Origin: Longivirga sp036510975
GTDB lineage: Bacteria; Actinomycetota; Actinomycetes; S36-B12; CAIYMF01
NCBI GenBank assembly: GCA_036510975.1
Contig: DATCCY010000125.1
Span: 62,001 to 126,000, forward strand
Length of the DNA stretch: 64,000 nucleotides
Direction: 5' to 3'
Shown: in pieces, positions 35,072-42,652 of the stretch
Numbering within the stretch: the stretch's first letter is position 1
How the letters are laid out: each line of letters opens with the position of its first letter
Position numbers and translations under genes: made by a program
Notes under the pieces: generated by a model
What the model saw: the letters and a program-made list of their open reading frames with translations, nothing else
The model's database searches: none
Told to the model about the DNA's origin: nothing

Positions 35072-35842
35072 GTGACGGTGACGCGCGAGCAGATCGCCGG
35101 GGTGGTGCTCGCCGCGGGTGCCGGGACCCGGCTGCTCCCGCTGACCCTCGAGCGGGCGAAGGCGATGTGCCCGGTGGGGAACCGGCCGCTCGTCGACTGG
35201 GCGGTCGACCGGGTCTCGGGGCACGTCGGGTCGGTCGCGGTGAATGTGCACGGCTCGCAGCCCGGGCTGCTCGCGCACGTCGCGGACCGGGTGCACGCGT
35301 CCGTCGAGGACGGCGAGCGGCTCGGTACGGCGGGTGCTCTCGGCCACCTCGCGGGCTGGATCGACGGCCGGCACGTGCTCGTGCACAACGCTGACGCGTT
35401 CCTCGACAGCGACCTCGACGAGCTGCTCGAGGGCTGGACGGGCGAGCATCCTCGACTGCTCGTGCACCGCCAGGACGGGCCGAGCGACTTCGGGTCCGCG
35501 AGGTTCGTCGGCGCGAGCCTCCTGCCGGCGCGCCTCGTGAGCCTCATGCCCGACGCCCCGGCGGGCCTCTACCGGCTCGTGTGGGAGCCGGCCTTCAGGG
35601 ACGGGACCCTCGAGCTCGTCGAGACTCTCGGCACGGCGATCGACTGCGGCACTGCGGCTGACTACCTCCGCGCCAACCTGCACGTCTCCGGCGGTGCCAG
35701 CGTGGTCGCCGACGGCGCCGTGGTCGAGGGCTCGATCACGCGGTGCGTGGTGTGGCCGGGTGCCCGAGTCGAGGCGGACGAGGTGCTCGTCGACGCGATC
35801 CGAACACCGCACGTCACCGTGAGCGGCGTCGCGACCGGCTGA
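35072..35842 (+). CDS. Sugar-1-phosphate nucleotidyltransferase (NTP_transferase)
   Basis: A 256-residue enzyme starting at GTG 35072. It has the nucleotide-binding signature LAAGAGTRLLPLT and the Lys motif (ERAKAMCPVGNRPLVD), a V-H-N-A-D-A-F metal site and a C-terminal short left-handed-beta-helix-like end (GGASVVADGAVVEGSITRCVVWPGARVEAD). Likely a mannose-1-P guanylyl- or glucose-1-P thymidylyl-type enzyme. It is short compared with bifunctional family members. The sugar remains open. Confidence 0.85.
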   Translation: MTVTREQIAGVVLAAGAGTRLLPLTLERAKAMCPVGNRPLVDWAVDRVSGHVGSVAVNVHGSQPGLLAHVADRVHASVEDGERLGTAGALGHLAGWIDGRHVLVHNADAFLDSDLDELLEGWTGEHPRLLVHRQDGPSDFGSARFVGASLLPARLVSLMPDAPAGLYRLVWEPAFRDGTLELVETLGTAIDCGTAADYLRANLHVSGGASVVADGAVVEGSITRCVVWPGARVEADEVLVDAIRTPHVTVSGVATG

Positions 35843-35856
35843 CGTCTTCGGCGTCG

Positions 35857-35872
35857 CCCGCCAGCAGGCGGG
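35857..35872 (+). terminator. Small hairpin after the nucleotidyltransferase gene
   Basis: CCCGCC-AGCA-GGCGGG. Stem of six G:C pairs, 15 bp after the stop codon; terminator role is a guess. Confidence 0.35.
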
Positions 35873-35946
35873 TGAGCCAGCGCGACCACGGTGCTCGCGG
35901 CCGGCTGTGGACGATCAGGCGGCAACTCCTCCGGTCGCGCCGCGCC

Positions 35947-35952
35947 TACCAT
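35947..35952 (+). promoter_or_regulatory. -10 box, leaderless start of the HAD gene
   Basis: TACCAT six bases before ATG 35959. Confidence 0.6.
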
Positions 35953-35958
35953 CGAGGC

Positions 35959-36762
35959 ATGACCCGCAGCGCCGCCTTCTTCGACCTCGACAAGACGATC
36001 CTCGCCAAGTCGAGCTCCCTCGCGTTCGCGCGCCCGTTCTACAAGGGGGGCCTCCTCGGCCGGTCCGACGTGCTCAAGAGCGCCTACGCCCAGTTCACCT
36101 ACCTGTCCTCGGGCGCCGACCACGACCAGATGGAGACGATGCGGCACTACATGTCCGAGCTCGTGAAGGGCTGGGACGTCGAGACGGTGCGGCAGATCGT
36201 GGCCGAGACCCTCGACGAGATCGTCGACCCCTTCGTCTACGAGGAGGCGGTCGACCTCATCGAGGAGCACAAGGAGGCCGGCCGGGACGTCATCATCATC
36301 AGCTCGTCCGGCACCGAGGTCGTCGAGCCCATCGGGGAGCGGCTCGGCGTCGACCGCGCGATCGGCACCCAGGTGGAGATCGTCGACGGCAAGTACACCG
36401 GCGAGATCCTCTTCTACGCCTACGGCGAGGGGAAGGCCGACGCCATGCGCGCCCTCGCGGCCGAGAACGGCTACGACCTCGCCGACTCCTACGCCTACAC
36501 CGACTCGATGACGGACCTTCCGATGCTCGAGATCGTCGGGCACCCTGTGTGTGTCAACCCGGACGCCACCCTGCGCAGGACGGCGGTCGAGCGCGGTTGG
36601 CCGGTCGTGGACTTCGCCCGGCCGGTCGCGATGCCGACCGTGCGCCAGCGCATCGCGGGCGTCAACACGCCCGACAACCGCCGCAACGCCCTCGTGGCGG
36701 GCGCGGCGACGGTCGCCCTCGGGCTTGCCTGGTACGCCGGGCGACGCCGCGGGGCCAGCTAG
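35959..36762 (+). CDS. HAD-superfamily phosphatase (subfamily IB, SerB-like)
   Basis: A 267-residue protein with ATG 35959 exactly six bases after a TACCAT box. HAD motifs: I AFFDLDKTI, II ISSSGTE, III GKADAMRAL with Lys, IV YTDSMTDLPMLE. This is the 'HAD-IB' group, close to SerB but lacking the ACT domain. Actinobacterial members often carry a C-terminal membrane segment; here residues 243-258 (ALVAGAATVALGLAWYAG) form one. Substrate unknown; possibly a phospholipid-related monoester. The GTG of the first Cys-rich paralogue lies 10 bp downstream, so it is in the same operon. Confidence 0.88.
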   Translation: MTRSAAFFDLDKTILAKSSSLAFARPFYKGGLLGRSDVLKSAYAQFTYLSSGADHDQMETMRHYMSELVKGWDVETVRQIVAETLDEIVDPFVYEEAVDLIEEHKEAGRDVIIISSSGTEVVEPIGERLGVDRAIGTQVEIVDGKYTGEILFYAYGEGKADAMRALAAENGYDLADSYAYTDSMTDLPMLEIVGHPVCVNPDATLRRTAVERGWPVVDFARPVAMPTVRQRIAGVNTPDNRRNALVAGAATVALGLAWYAGRRRGAS

Positions 36763-36771
36763 GAGACCACC

Positions 36772-38274
36772 GTGGCCGGAGCGCAGCGCGGCAACCGACA
36801 TCGCGCTGCTTCGGGCGACAGCGTCGCGGCGTACCCGCTCGACCGGGCGCTCGACGGACGGCTCGACCTCGACGACCTCGACGCCCCGCTCGACCTCGAC
36901 GTCATCGGCGCCGGCAACGACCGCCCGCGGATCTCCGAGCAACTGCGCCGGCTCCTCGAGACCACCGGCGTCGGCCCGTTCGTGCGTCGGCACCGGGTGC
37001 CTCTCGTCGCCGGCGTCCTGACGGCGGCGCTGGTGGCCGGAGCCGGCATGCAGTGGTGGGTCTCGCGACCGGTCCCCCTGCCCGACGCGCCCCTGCTGCT
37101 GGTGAAGACGAGCGGCGCGGACTCCACGCAGGTCACCGTCGCGACCTCCGGCGACAGGGTCGCGCTGTCCCTGTCGGTCGCCGTCGCGTCGGTGGAGCGC
37201 ACCGGAGTCGTCGTGGCGCTGCTCGGCATCACCGGACCCGGTCTCACCCCGCTCGGCGCAGACAGATCGGTCGTCGACACGTCCGCGACCGACTCGGTCT
37301 CGAGCGTGCGCGCGACGCTGGACTGCACCACCCCGGGATCAAGCGCTGCGGCGATCGCCTCGATGCCCGACGACTTCCACGTCCTGGTCAGCAGGACGGC
37401 GCCGGAGGGGGAGACCCGGCGCGACGAGATCCGACTGGTCGGCGCGCAGCGGCTCGCCCAGGTCGTGCGTGCCACCTGCCTCCAGGCCGTGGCCGACCGC
37501 GAGCTGACCGCGGCGTCGGTCCGTGCGACCGCTCTCGACGGCGTGGCCGCCTCCGACCTCACGGTCGCGGTGACCAGCGTGGGCGAGCGCGCGTGGCCGG
37601 GGCTGAGGGTGTCCACGCGCGCCCTGCCCTGGGTGGTCAACGGCCGACAGACCGTGGGCCTCCCGGCGGGAGGCACCGTCGCGATCCGCGCGCGGCTCTG
37701 GCTGCAGGACTGCGCCGACCCGACCGCTGCGCTCCGCGACGGACTGCTCTTGCGCACGACCGTGTCCAGCCAGGACGCCGGGCCCGGGACGGCCGACGAC
37801 GACGGCAACACGGTCCGGCTCCGTCTGCCCACCACGCAGCTCGCCCAGGTGGCGCGGTCGTTCGCGGCGGTGTGCTCCAGCGCCGTCCCGACAGCCCTTG
37901 TGACCCAGGCGGTGCTGAACAGCGGCGGGTCCGACACCTCGGCCGGCACCGTCGAGATCACCCTTGCGGTCCACGGCGCGGGCGCGGCGCTGATGGAGGT
38001 CGACCAGGGCGCCGACACCGCCGGCGGACGGCTCACTGCCCTCGACAGTCCGGTGCACCTCGAGGCTGGTATCGGCACGCTGCACGCCGTCTGGACGCTG
38101 CCGCGCTGCACGGACCTGATCGCCGCGGGAGTGCCCCGGTTCGCCGTGAACCTCGTCGCGCTGGACCAGTCCGGCGGCGAGCGCCGGCCCTACCTCATGG
38201 CGATCGGCGGAGACGAGCTGCGCATCACCCTCGCCCGGCTCTGCGGTCCGGATGTGGGCGCCCTGATCTCCTGA
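36772..38274 (+). CDS. Unrecognised single-pass membrane protein with three Cys-paired repeats, paralogue 1 of 3
   Basis: A 500-residue protein that I do not recognise. Order: acidic N-terminus with DGRLDLDDLD (28-37), basic stop-transfer RRHR (72-75), one TM helix (77-97), then an ectodomain of about 400 residues. Six cysteines at 185, 236, 314, 368, 446 and 491 divide it into three units of about 130 residues, each with a pair about 50 apart (DC-T/A-x...A-x-x-C). A GITGPGL turn precedes the first. Adjacent genes 38324 and 39905 encode paralogues with the same plan. GTG start with AGGAGA overlapping the previous stop. No catalytic motif seen; a cell-surface complex is possible. Confidence 0.8.
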   Translation: MAGAQRGNRHRAASGDSVAAYPLDRALDGRLDLDDLDAPLDLDVIGAGNDRPRISEQLRRLLETTGVGPFVRRHRVPLVAGVLTAALVAGAGMQWWVSRPVPLPDAPLLLVKTSGADSTQVTVATSGDRVALSLSVAVASVERTGVVVALLGITGPGLTPLGADRSVVDTSATDSVSSVRATLDCTTPGSSAAAIASMPDDFHVLVSRTAPEGETRRDEIRLVGAQRLAQVVRATCLQAVADRELTAASVRATALDGVAASDLTVAVTSVGERAWPGLRVSTRALPWVVNGRQTVGLPAGGTVAIRARLWLQDCADPTAALRDGLLLRTTVSSQDAGPGTADDDGNTVRLRLPTTQLAQVARSFAAVCSSAVPTALVTQAVLNSGGSDTSAGTVEITLAVHGAGAALMEVDQGADTAGGRLTALDSPVHLEAGIGTLHAVWTLPRCTDLIAAGVPRFAVNLVALDQSGGERRPYLMAIGGDELRITLARLCGPDVGALIS

Positions 38275-38311
38275 GCCCCGCGGTCCTGGTGCCGGATCGC
38301 CTGGTCACGGC

Positions 38312-38317
38312 TACCGT
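38312..38317 (+). promoter_or_regulatory. -10 box, leaderless start of paralogue 2
   Basis: TACCGT six bases before ATG 38324. Confidence 0.6.
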
Positions 38318-38323
38318 CGGGCG

Positions 38324-39859
38324 ATGACCGACGACGGCAGGCTCGAGCTCGACGAGGACGGCGACGTCGTCGACCGCTCGGGGTCTCCGTCGACCTTGGT
38401 CGACCTCGCGGACCCGCACGCGACCGAGGCGCTCTCGGCCACCGCGCTCGACTCGTGGGTCGCGCGTTCCGCCGCCCCGTGGGTCCGCACGCACCGACGA
38501 GCACTGGCCGGCCTCACCGCGGGCGTCCTGGCCCTGTCGCTGGGCGCGGCCTGGTGGACCACCCGGCCAGCGCCCCCTGCATCCCCGCCGGCGCTCACCC
38601 TCGCCGACGCCCCGGTGGTCGGTGGCGATCTCGGTGGACCGCGCATCACGAGCGAGGGCGCCGTGTCGGTCGCCTACACCGCCCGGGCCCGGGCCGACGT
38701 CCGGTCCGTCGGCGTCCTCGGCATCCGCGGGCCGGGGCTGATCCCCACCGGCGTCGAGGCGGGGGCCGATTCGGTCGCGGCCGGAGAGCTCGCGTTCGTC
38801 CAGCTGGGGGCGCGCCTCGACTGCACCGACCGCGCTCTCGCGAGCGCCGTGCCGTCGTCGTACGGCGTACTCCTGAGGCTCGACGCCGAGGCCGGCGGCG
38901 CGGGGCCGGAGTCGCTGCAGCAGTTCGACTCCTCGACCACGGCGCTCGACATCGCGCTGCGCGACGCCTGCCTCGCGGGTGACCTGCCGACGAGTGTCTC
39001 GGTCGTCGCGGGCGAGATCGCCGATGCGGCCGGGTCGTCGGTCGCCGACCTGCGGCTCACCGTCCGCAACGACGCCGAGGTCCCGCTCTCGGTCACCACC
39101 GAGCGCACCCCGAGCACGACCGTGGAGACCGACCTCTCCCCGACCGTCGTGGTGGCACCCCACGGCAGCGGCGTGGTCCCGACCCGGGTGCTGGTGCACG
39201 ACTGCGCCGCGCCCCCGAAAGCGCCGGCGCTCCTCGATCTCCCCGGCCCCGTTCCGGCACGGGGCGCGGCCGCCGCGGGGTCGCGGGCCGGCATCACGGT
39301 GCGACTCGGGCTCGGCGACCGGTGGACGACGGTGTCCTACGCCCTGCCCTGGTCGGTGGCCGAGCTGTCCCGCGAGCTCGCGGCGACCGCGTGCGCCGAT
39401 CCCCCCAACGTGTCGGCGCGGCTCGTCGACGTCGCGGGTCTGCGCAGCATCGACGGCAGCTGGCTGGTCACCGGCACGTACGACGTCCGCACGTCCGGCA
39501 TCGGGATCTCCCTGGGGCGTGAGCACTTCTCGGGCGCGGCCGTACCCGGGTCGTCGCTGGCGACCACCGACTCGCTCGTGCCCGGCGTCCGCTGGGTCCT
39601 CGCACCGACCCAGCTCGACGGCGGCGCCGGCCGGCTACCCGTGACCTTCAGCGGCACGAGCTGCGCGGACCGCGACCGCGGCGTGCCCACCTCGATGGCC
39701 GTACAGGTCACGGCAGCGTCGCGATCGGTCTACCCGTTCGAGCTGCCGCTCGACCCGGCCGTGCTGAGGCGCGCGGTCGACGCCGCGTGCTCGGACGGGT
39801 CGGTGGTCTCGGTTCCCGGCTGGGGCGAGGTCACTCCCGGCGCGACGCCGGCCGCCTGA
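38324..39859 (+). CDS. Unrecognised single-pass membrane protein with three Cys-paired repeats, paralogue 2 of 3
   Basis: 511 residues, unrecognised. The N-terminus MTDDGRLELDEDGD repeats the acidic DGRLxLD motif; basic RTHRR and a TM helix (59-77) follow, then a Pro/Ala-rich linker and the ectodomain. Cysteines at 167, 216, 294, 357, 447 and 489 align with those of both neighbours. The GIRGPGLIP turn is shared. It has its own leaderless-type promoter (TACCGT, six bases before ATG), so the three genes need not be strictly co-transcribed. Divergence from the neighbours is large apart from the motifs, so the duplication is old. Confidence 0.8.
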   Translation: MTDDGRLELDEDGDVVDRSGSPSTLVDLADPHATEALSATALDSWVARSAAPWVRTHRRALAGLTAGVLALSLGAAWWTTRPAPPASPPALTLADAPVVGGDLGGPRITSEGAVSVAYTARARADVRSVGVLGIRGPGLIPTGVEAGADSVAAGELAFVQLGARLDCTDRALASAVPSSYGVLLRLDAEAGGAGPESLQQFDSSTTALDIALRDACLAGDLPTSVSVVAGEIADAAGSSVADLRLTVRNDAEVPLSVTTERTPSTTVETDLSPTVVVAPHGSGVVPTRVLVHDCAAPPKAPALLDLPGPVPARGAAAAGSRAGITVRLGLGDRWTTVSYALPWSVAELSRELAATACADPPNVSARLVDVAGLRSIDGSWLVTGTYDVRTSGIGISLGREHFSGAAVPGSSLATTDSLVPGVRWVLAPTQLDGGAGRLPVTFSGTSCADRDRGVPTSMAVQVTAASRSVYPFELPLDPAVLRRAVDAACSDGSVVSVPGWGEVTPGATPAA

Positions 39860-39892
39860 CGTCGGCGTACGCGACGCGGGTCGACCGCGACG

Positions 39893-39898
39893 TACGCT
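39893..39898 (+). promoter_or_regulatory. -10 box, leaderless start of paralogue 3
   Basis: TACGCT six bases before GTG 39905. Confidence 0.6.
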
Positions 39899-39904
39899 GC
39901 CCGC

Positions 39905-41416
39905 GTGGGTGATGCGGGCGACGGCCGCCTCGAGCTCGACGACCTCGGGTCGGTCATCGAGCACGCCTCCTCGCTCGACGCCACCCGGTCGATCGACGTG
40001 CTCGAGGGCAGCGGCGCCCGCACCTGGGGCGAGCGGCTCGAGTCCGTCGGCATGACCCCCTGGTTACGCCGTCACCGCGTGGCCCTCGCCGTCAGCGCCG
40101 GGGCGTTGCTGGTCGGCGCCGGTCTCGTGACCGGCTGGGAGCGCAGCCGGCCGCCGCCGCTCGACACGAGCCCGGCGGCCGCGGTCGAGGACGCGGCGAT
40201 CACGCAGTTCGGCGGGAGCGGCGTGTTCCTGATCGACAACGACACGCTGCTCACGGCGTACCTGTTCAGCCACGAGCGCGCCGGGACGACGTCCGCCCTG
40301 GTCGGGGTCGCCGGTCCCGGCATCCGTGCGAGCACGACCCGGGGGCCGGCCCAGGACGAGCCACCGCTGCAGGACGGCGCGCGCGAGGTCGTCGCCGTCA
40401 TCGGGTGCGACGACCCGGACGCGATCGTGCCCAACCCCGACGACTACCGCGTGCTCGTGGCTCAGACCGACGCCTACGGCCGCACGCAGCAGGTGCCGGT
40501 GCCGATGCCCGCCGGCTCGGCCGTGCAGTGGTCGCAGAACGTCCAGGCGACCTGCCTGCAGGTGCAGCTGCCGACCGAGATCACCGCGACCTCGCAGACG
40601 GTGCGAACCGACCCTGACCACCGCACCGTCACGGTCGACCTCGCGCTGCGCAACGCCTCCTCCCACGCCGTCACGCTGGGCGTCGGAGGTGGCAACGGCC
40701 GGGCGCAGTACACCGCATCGGCCATGCTTCCGCTGGCCGCAGGATCCACCAGGTCGATGAGCTACGTCCAGCGCGTGATCGACTGCTCGCTCGGCCGATT
40801 TGACCAGGGGTCGCTGCCCGAACCCGACCGCAACAGCGCGCGACCGATCGACGGTGCGAACCTGTCCGCCTCTCTCGACGAGTCCACGAACGGCTACTCG
40901 GCGACGCTCTCCGTCGTGTGGAACCGGCAGGTCGCCACTGCCCTGAAGGCGTTCTACGCGACGGTGTGCTCCGGCATGCCCGCCGCGTCCGCGCGCGTGG
41001 TGTCGGCGGGCAGGGCACCGGTCGACCCGAGCGTCGAGTTCGCGACGGGCGGCGACCCGTCGCTCGTCCCGCTGCGCATGACCGTCGACGTCGCGACCAC
41101 GGCCGACCGCGTCCTGGCGGGCGACCCCACGCCGCCCGAGGACCTGCTCAACGGAGCGACCTCGACGATCACGTCCGGCGCCGCGCTAGCCGGCGGAGGG
41201 CACGCGCGCGTGACCCTCGACTGGCTGGCACCCTGCTCCGGGGTGACCGGACCCCCAACGCTCGCACTCACGCTGGGAGAGGGCTCGCGCACGTGGCCCA
41301 TGAACGCCACGGTGAACCAGCGCGCCCTCACGGCCGCCTACGTCGCGGCCTGCCCGCTGCTGCTCCCGAACGACCTGGCCGACAACGGGTGGGAGGCGCT
41401 CCCCCCTGCTCCCTGA
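39905..41416 (+). CDS. Unrecognised single-pass membrane protein with three Cys-paired repeats, paralogue 3 of 3
   Basis: 503 residues, unrecognised. GDGRLELDDLG opens the protein, then RRHR (55-58), a TM helix (59-77) and an ectodomain with cysteines at 168, 217, 294, 355, 444 and 483, matching paralogue 2 within a few residues at each position. GVAGPGI corresponds to the shared turn. GTG 39905 is fixed by a TACGCT box six bases upstream. A strong hairpin (41669-41697) ends this region. The three ectodomains may assemble with each other, given identical domain plan and adjacent genes (inference). Confidence 0.8.
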   Translation: MGDAGDGRLELDDLGSVIEHASSLDATRSIDVLEGSGARTWGERLESVGMTPWLRRHRVALAVSAGALLVGAGLVTGWERSRPPPLDTSPAAAVEDAAITQFGGSGVFLIDNDTLLTAYLFSHERAGTTSALVGVAGPGIRASTTRGPAQDEPPLQDGAREVVAVIGCDDPDAIVPNPDDYRVLVAQTDAYGRTQQVPVPMPAGSAVQWSQNVQATCLQVQLPTEITATSQTVRTDPDHRTVTVDLALRNASSHAVTLGVGGGNGRAQYTASAMLPLAAGSTRSMSYVQRVIDCSLGRFDQGSLPEPDRNSARPIDGANLSASLDESTNGYSATLSVVWNRQVATALKAFYATVCSGMPAASARVVSAGRAPVDPSVEFATGGDPSLVPLRMTVDVATTADRVLAGDPTPPEDLLNGATSTITSGAALAGGGHARVTLDWLAPCSGVTGPPTLALTLGEGSRTWPMNATVNQRALTAAYVAACPLLLPNDLADNGWEALPPAP

Positions 41417-41668
41417 TCACCGGAAAGTCAAGAGGTGACAGGACTTCCGCCTGCGGGCCGACCGGAGTACACCTGGTACCAAGCTCCCTGCGGGGAGGTG
41501 GAACTCACGGAAGGGCACCGAGAGCACCACCACGAACAGAGCACGGGAAACCCGGGCACCCACGCGGCGGAGCACCCACGTAACGGGAGTCACGGCCGGG
41601 GCAGCTTCGCGCCCCCGTCCGGACGTATCTCGCCAGCGCACTGCTCACCCGGCAGCCCGTGCCCGCAG
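41417..41668 (+). other. Long 3' untranslated region or candidate non-coding RNA
   Basis: About 250 bp with no convincing gene between the third paralogue and the terminator hairpin. Several small stems are visible: CGGAAAGTC/GACTTCCG with one bulge (about 41420-41450), CTCCC-TGCG-GGGAG, and CGGG-AAA-CCCG. No known riboswitch, RNase P, SRP or tmRNA consensus was recognised. Confidence 0.35.
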
Positions 41669-41697
41669 ACGGAGCCCCGCCCTCGACGGGGCTCCGT
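41669..41697. terminator. Strong hairpin between convergent genes
   Basis: ACGGAGCCCCG / CGGGGCTCCGT, an 11-bp perfect stem with a seven-base loop, between the convergent ends of paralogue 3 and the Fic-like gene. Could serve both directions. Confidence 0.8.
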
Positions 41698-41749
41698 CCG
41701 TGTCCTGGGTGAACCCCGCGCCGACCCGAGCCGCCGGGTGCGGCCGCGG

Positions 41750-42550
41750 TCACGGGAGGTCGGCGAGGATCCGGCGTGACTCGGCCGCGCCCACCCGCAC
41801 CGAGTCGGCGTGCAGCGTGAGCCACGCAGCCACGCCATCCGGCGTGCCGGTGGCGTAGGCGCGCAGGGCCTCGGCGTACGCCGACCTTCCGGCGGCGTAC
41901 AGCCCGGCCTCGGGCACCGTGACGCCGTCGGGATCCACGCCGCGCGCGGCGAGGACGAGGCGGGTCGTCGCCCGTGCGACGAGGCCCGAGCCCCAGCCGA
42001 ACGGCCGGGTCACGGCCACCTCCCCATGGACCACCGCTGCCACGACGAGGGCGGGCGCCTGGGTCGGACGCGTGAGCAGCGCGGCCACCGACGTCATCCG
42101 ACGTGCTGCGTCAGCGGCGCTCGGCAGGTCGCGCAGCCGCAGCGGATCGTCGGCGGTCTGCGTCGTGCGCAGCCGGCCGCGCTCCTCGTCGGCCACGAAC
42201 CCGGCCGCGGCGACGGCGTGCAGGTGGGAGAGCACCTGCAGCGGCGTACGGCCCACGAGCTCGACCTGTCGAGGGATCTCGGTCTGCACGGCCATCGCGG
42301 CCGCCACGACGCGACCGATGGGTGAGCCGTCGAGGGCGTCGCCGGACACGAGCGCGTCGGGCCGCACCTCGGCCCCGTCGATCGCGGCCGAGGCCCACGC
42401 CCCGCGAAGGCGCGAGCCCGCCACCACCCCGGCCACCCTCGCGCGGACGGCGCGGTCCCAGAGCACTCCGTCGACCGCGGAGCGAGCACGGTCGACCGCA
42501 TCGGCGACGCCGGGGAGCTCGAGCAACGGGGCGAGGGCGTCGACGGGCAC
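41750..42550 (-). CDS. Fic/Doc-fold-like protein with degenerate active site
   Basis: A 266-residue protein. Residues about 50-60 (WASAAIDGAE) resemble the S/T-x-x-I-E-G helix of Fic proteins and VAVTRPFGWGSGLVAR occupies the place of the Fic motif HPFxxGNGRxxR, but His, Asp/Glu, Asn and Arg are all missing. AMP transfer is therefore unlikely. Actinobacterial orthologues are often labelled 'oxidoreductase' without support. GTG 42550 is set by TAGCGT six bases upstream. Divergent from the LytS-type kinase of the acetate region. Confidence 0.55.
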   Translation of the reverse strand: MPVDALAPLLELPGVADAVDRARSAVDGVLWDRAVRARVAGVVAGSRLRGAWASAAIDGAEVRPDALVSGDALDGSPIGRVVAAAMAVQTEIPRQVELVGRTPLQVLSHLHAVAAAGFVADEERGRLRTTQTADDPLRLRDLPSAADAARRMTSVAALLTRPTQAPALVVAAVVHGEVAVTRPFGWGSGLVARATTRLVLAARGVDPDGVTVPEAGLYAAGRSAYAEALRAYATGTPDGVAAWLTLHADSVRVGAAESRRILADLP

Positions 42551-42556
42551 GACGCC

Positions 42557-42562
42557 ACGCTA
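42557..42562 (-). promoter_or_regulatory. -10 box, leaderless start of the Fic-like gene
   Basis: TAGCGT on the minus strand, six bases before GTG 42550. Confidence 0.6.
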
Positions 42563-42640
42563 CGAGGAGGCGTGCGCCGGGTCGGCGCAGGGGCGGCGCG
42601 TCACCGGCCCGACACGGACACCACGGTCGAGCCGCGACGC

Positions 42641-42646
42641 TACGGT
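42641..42646 (+). promoter_or_regulatory. -10 box, leaderless start of the LytS-type kinase
   Basis: TACGGT six bases before ATG 42653. Confidence 0.6.
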
Positions 42647-42652
42647 CGCGCC

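Noticed and set aside
41417..41668. Known riboswitch (cobalamin, c-di-AMP, guanidine) or RNase P RNA
   Set aside because: None of the conserved cores of these classes could be found; called only a candidate RNA or 3'UTR.
41435..41779. 114-codon plus-strand gene after the third paralogue
   Set aside because: Runs through the terminator hairpin into the end of the Fic-like gene and is low-complexity.
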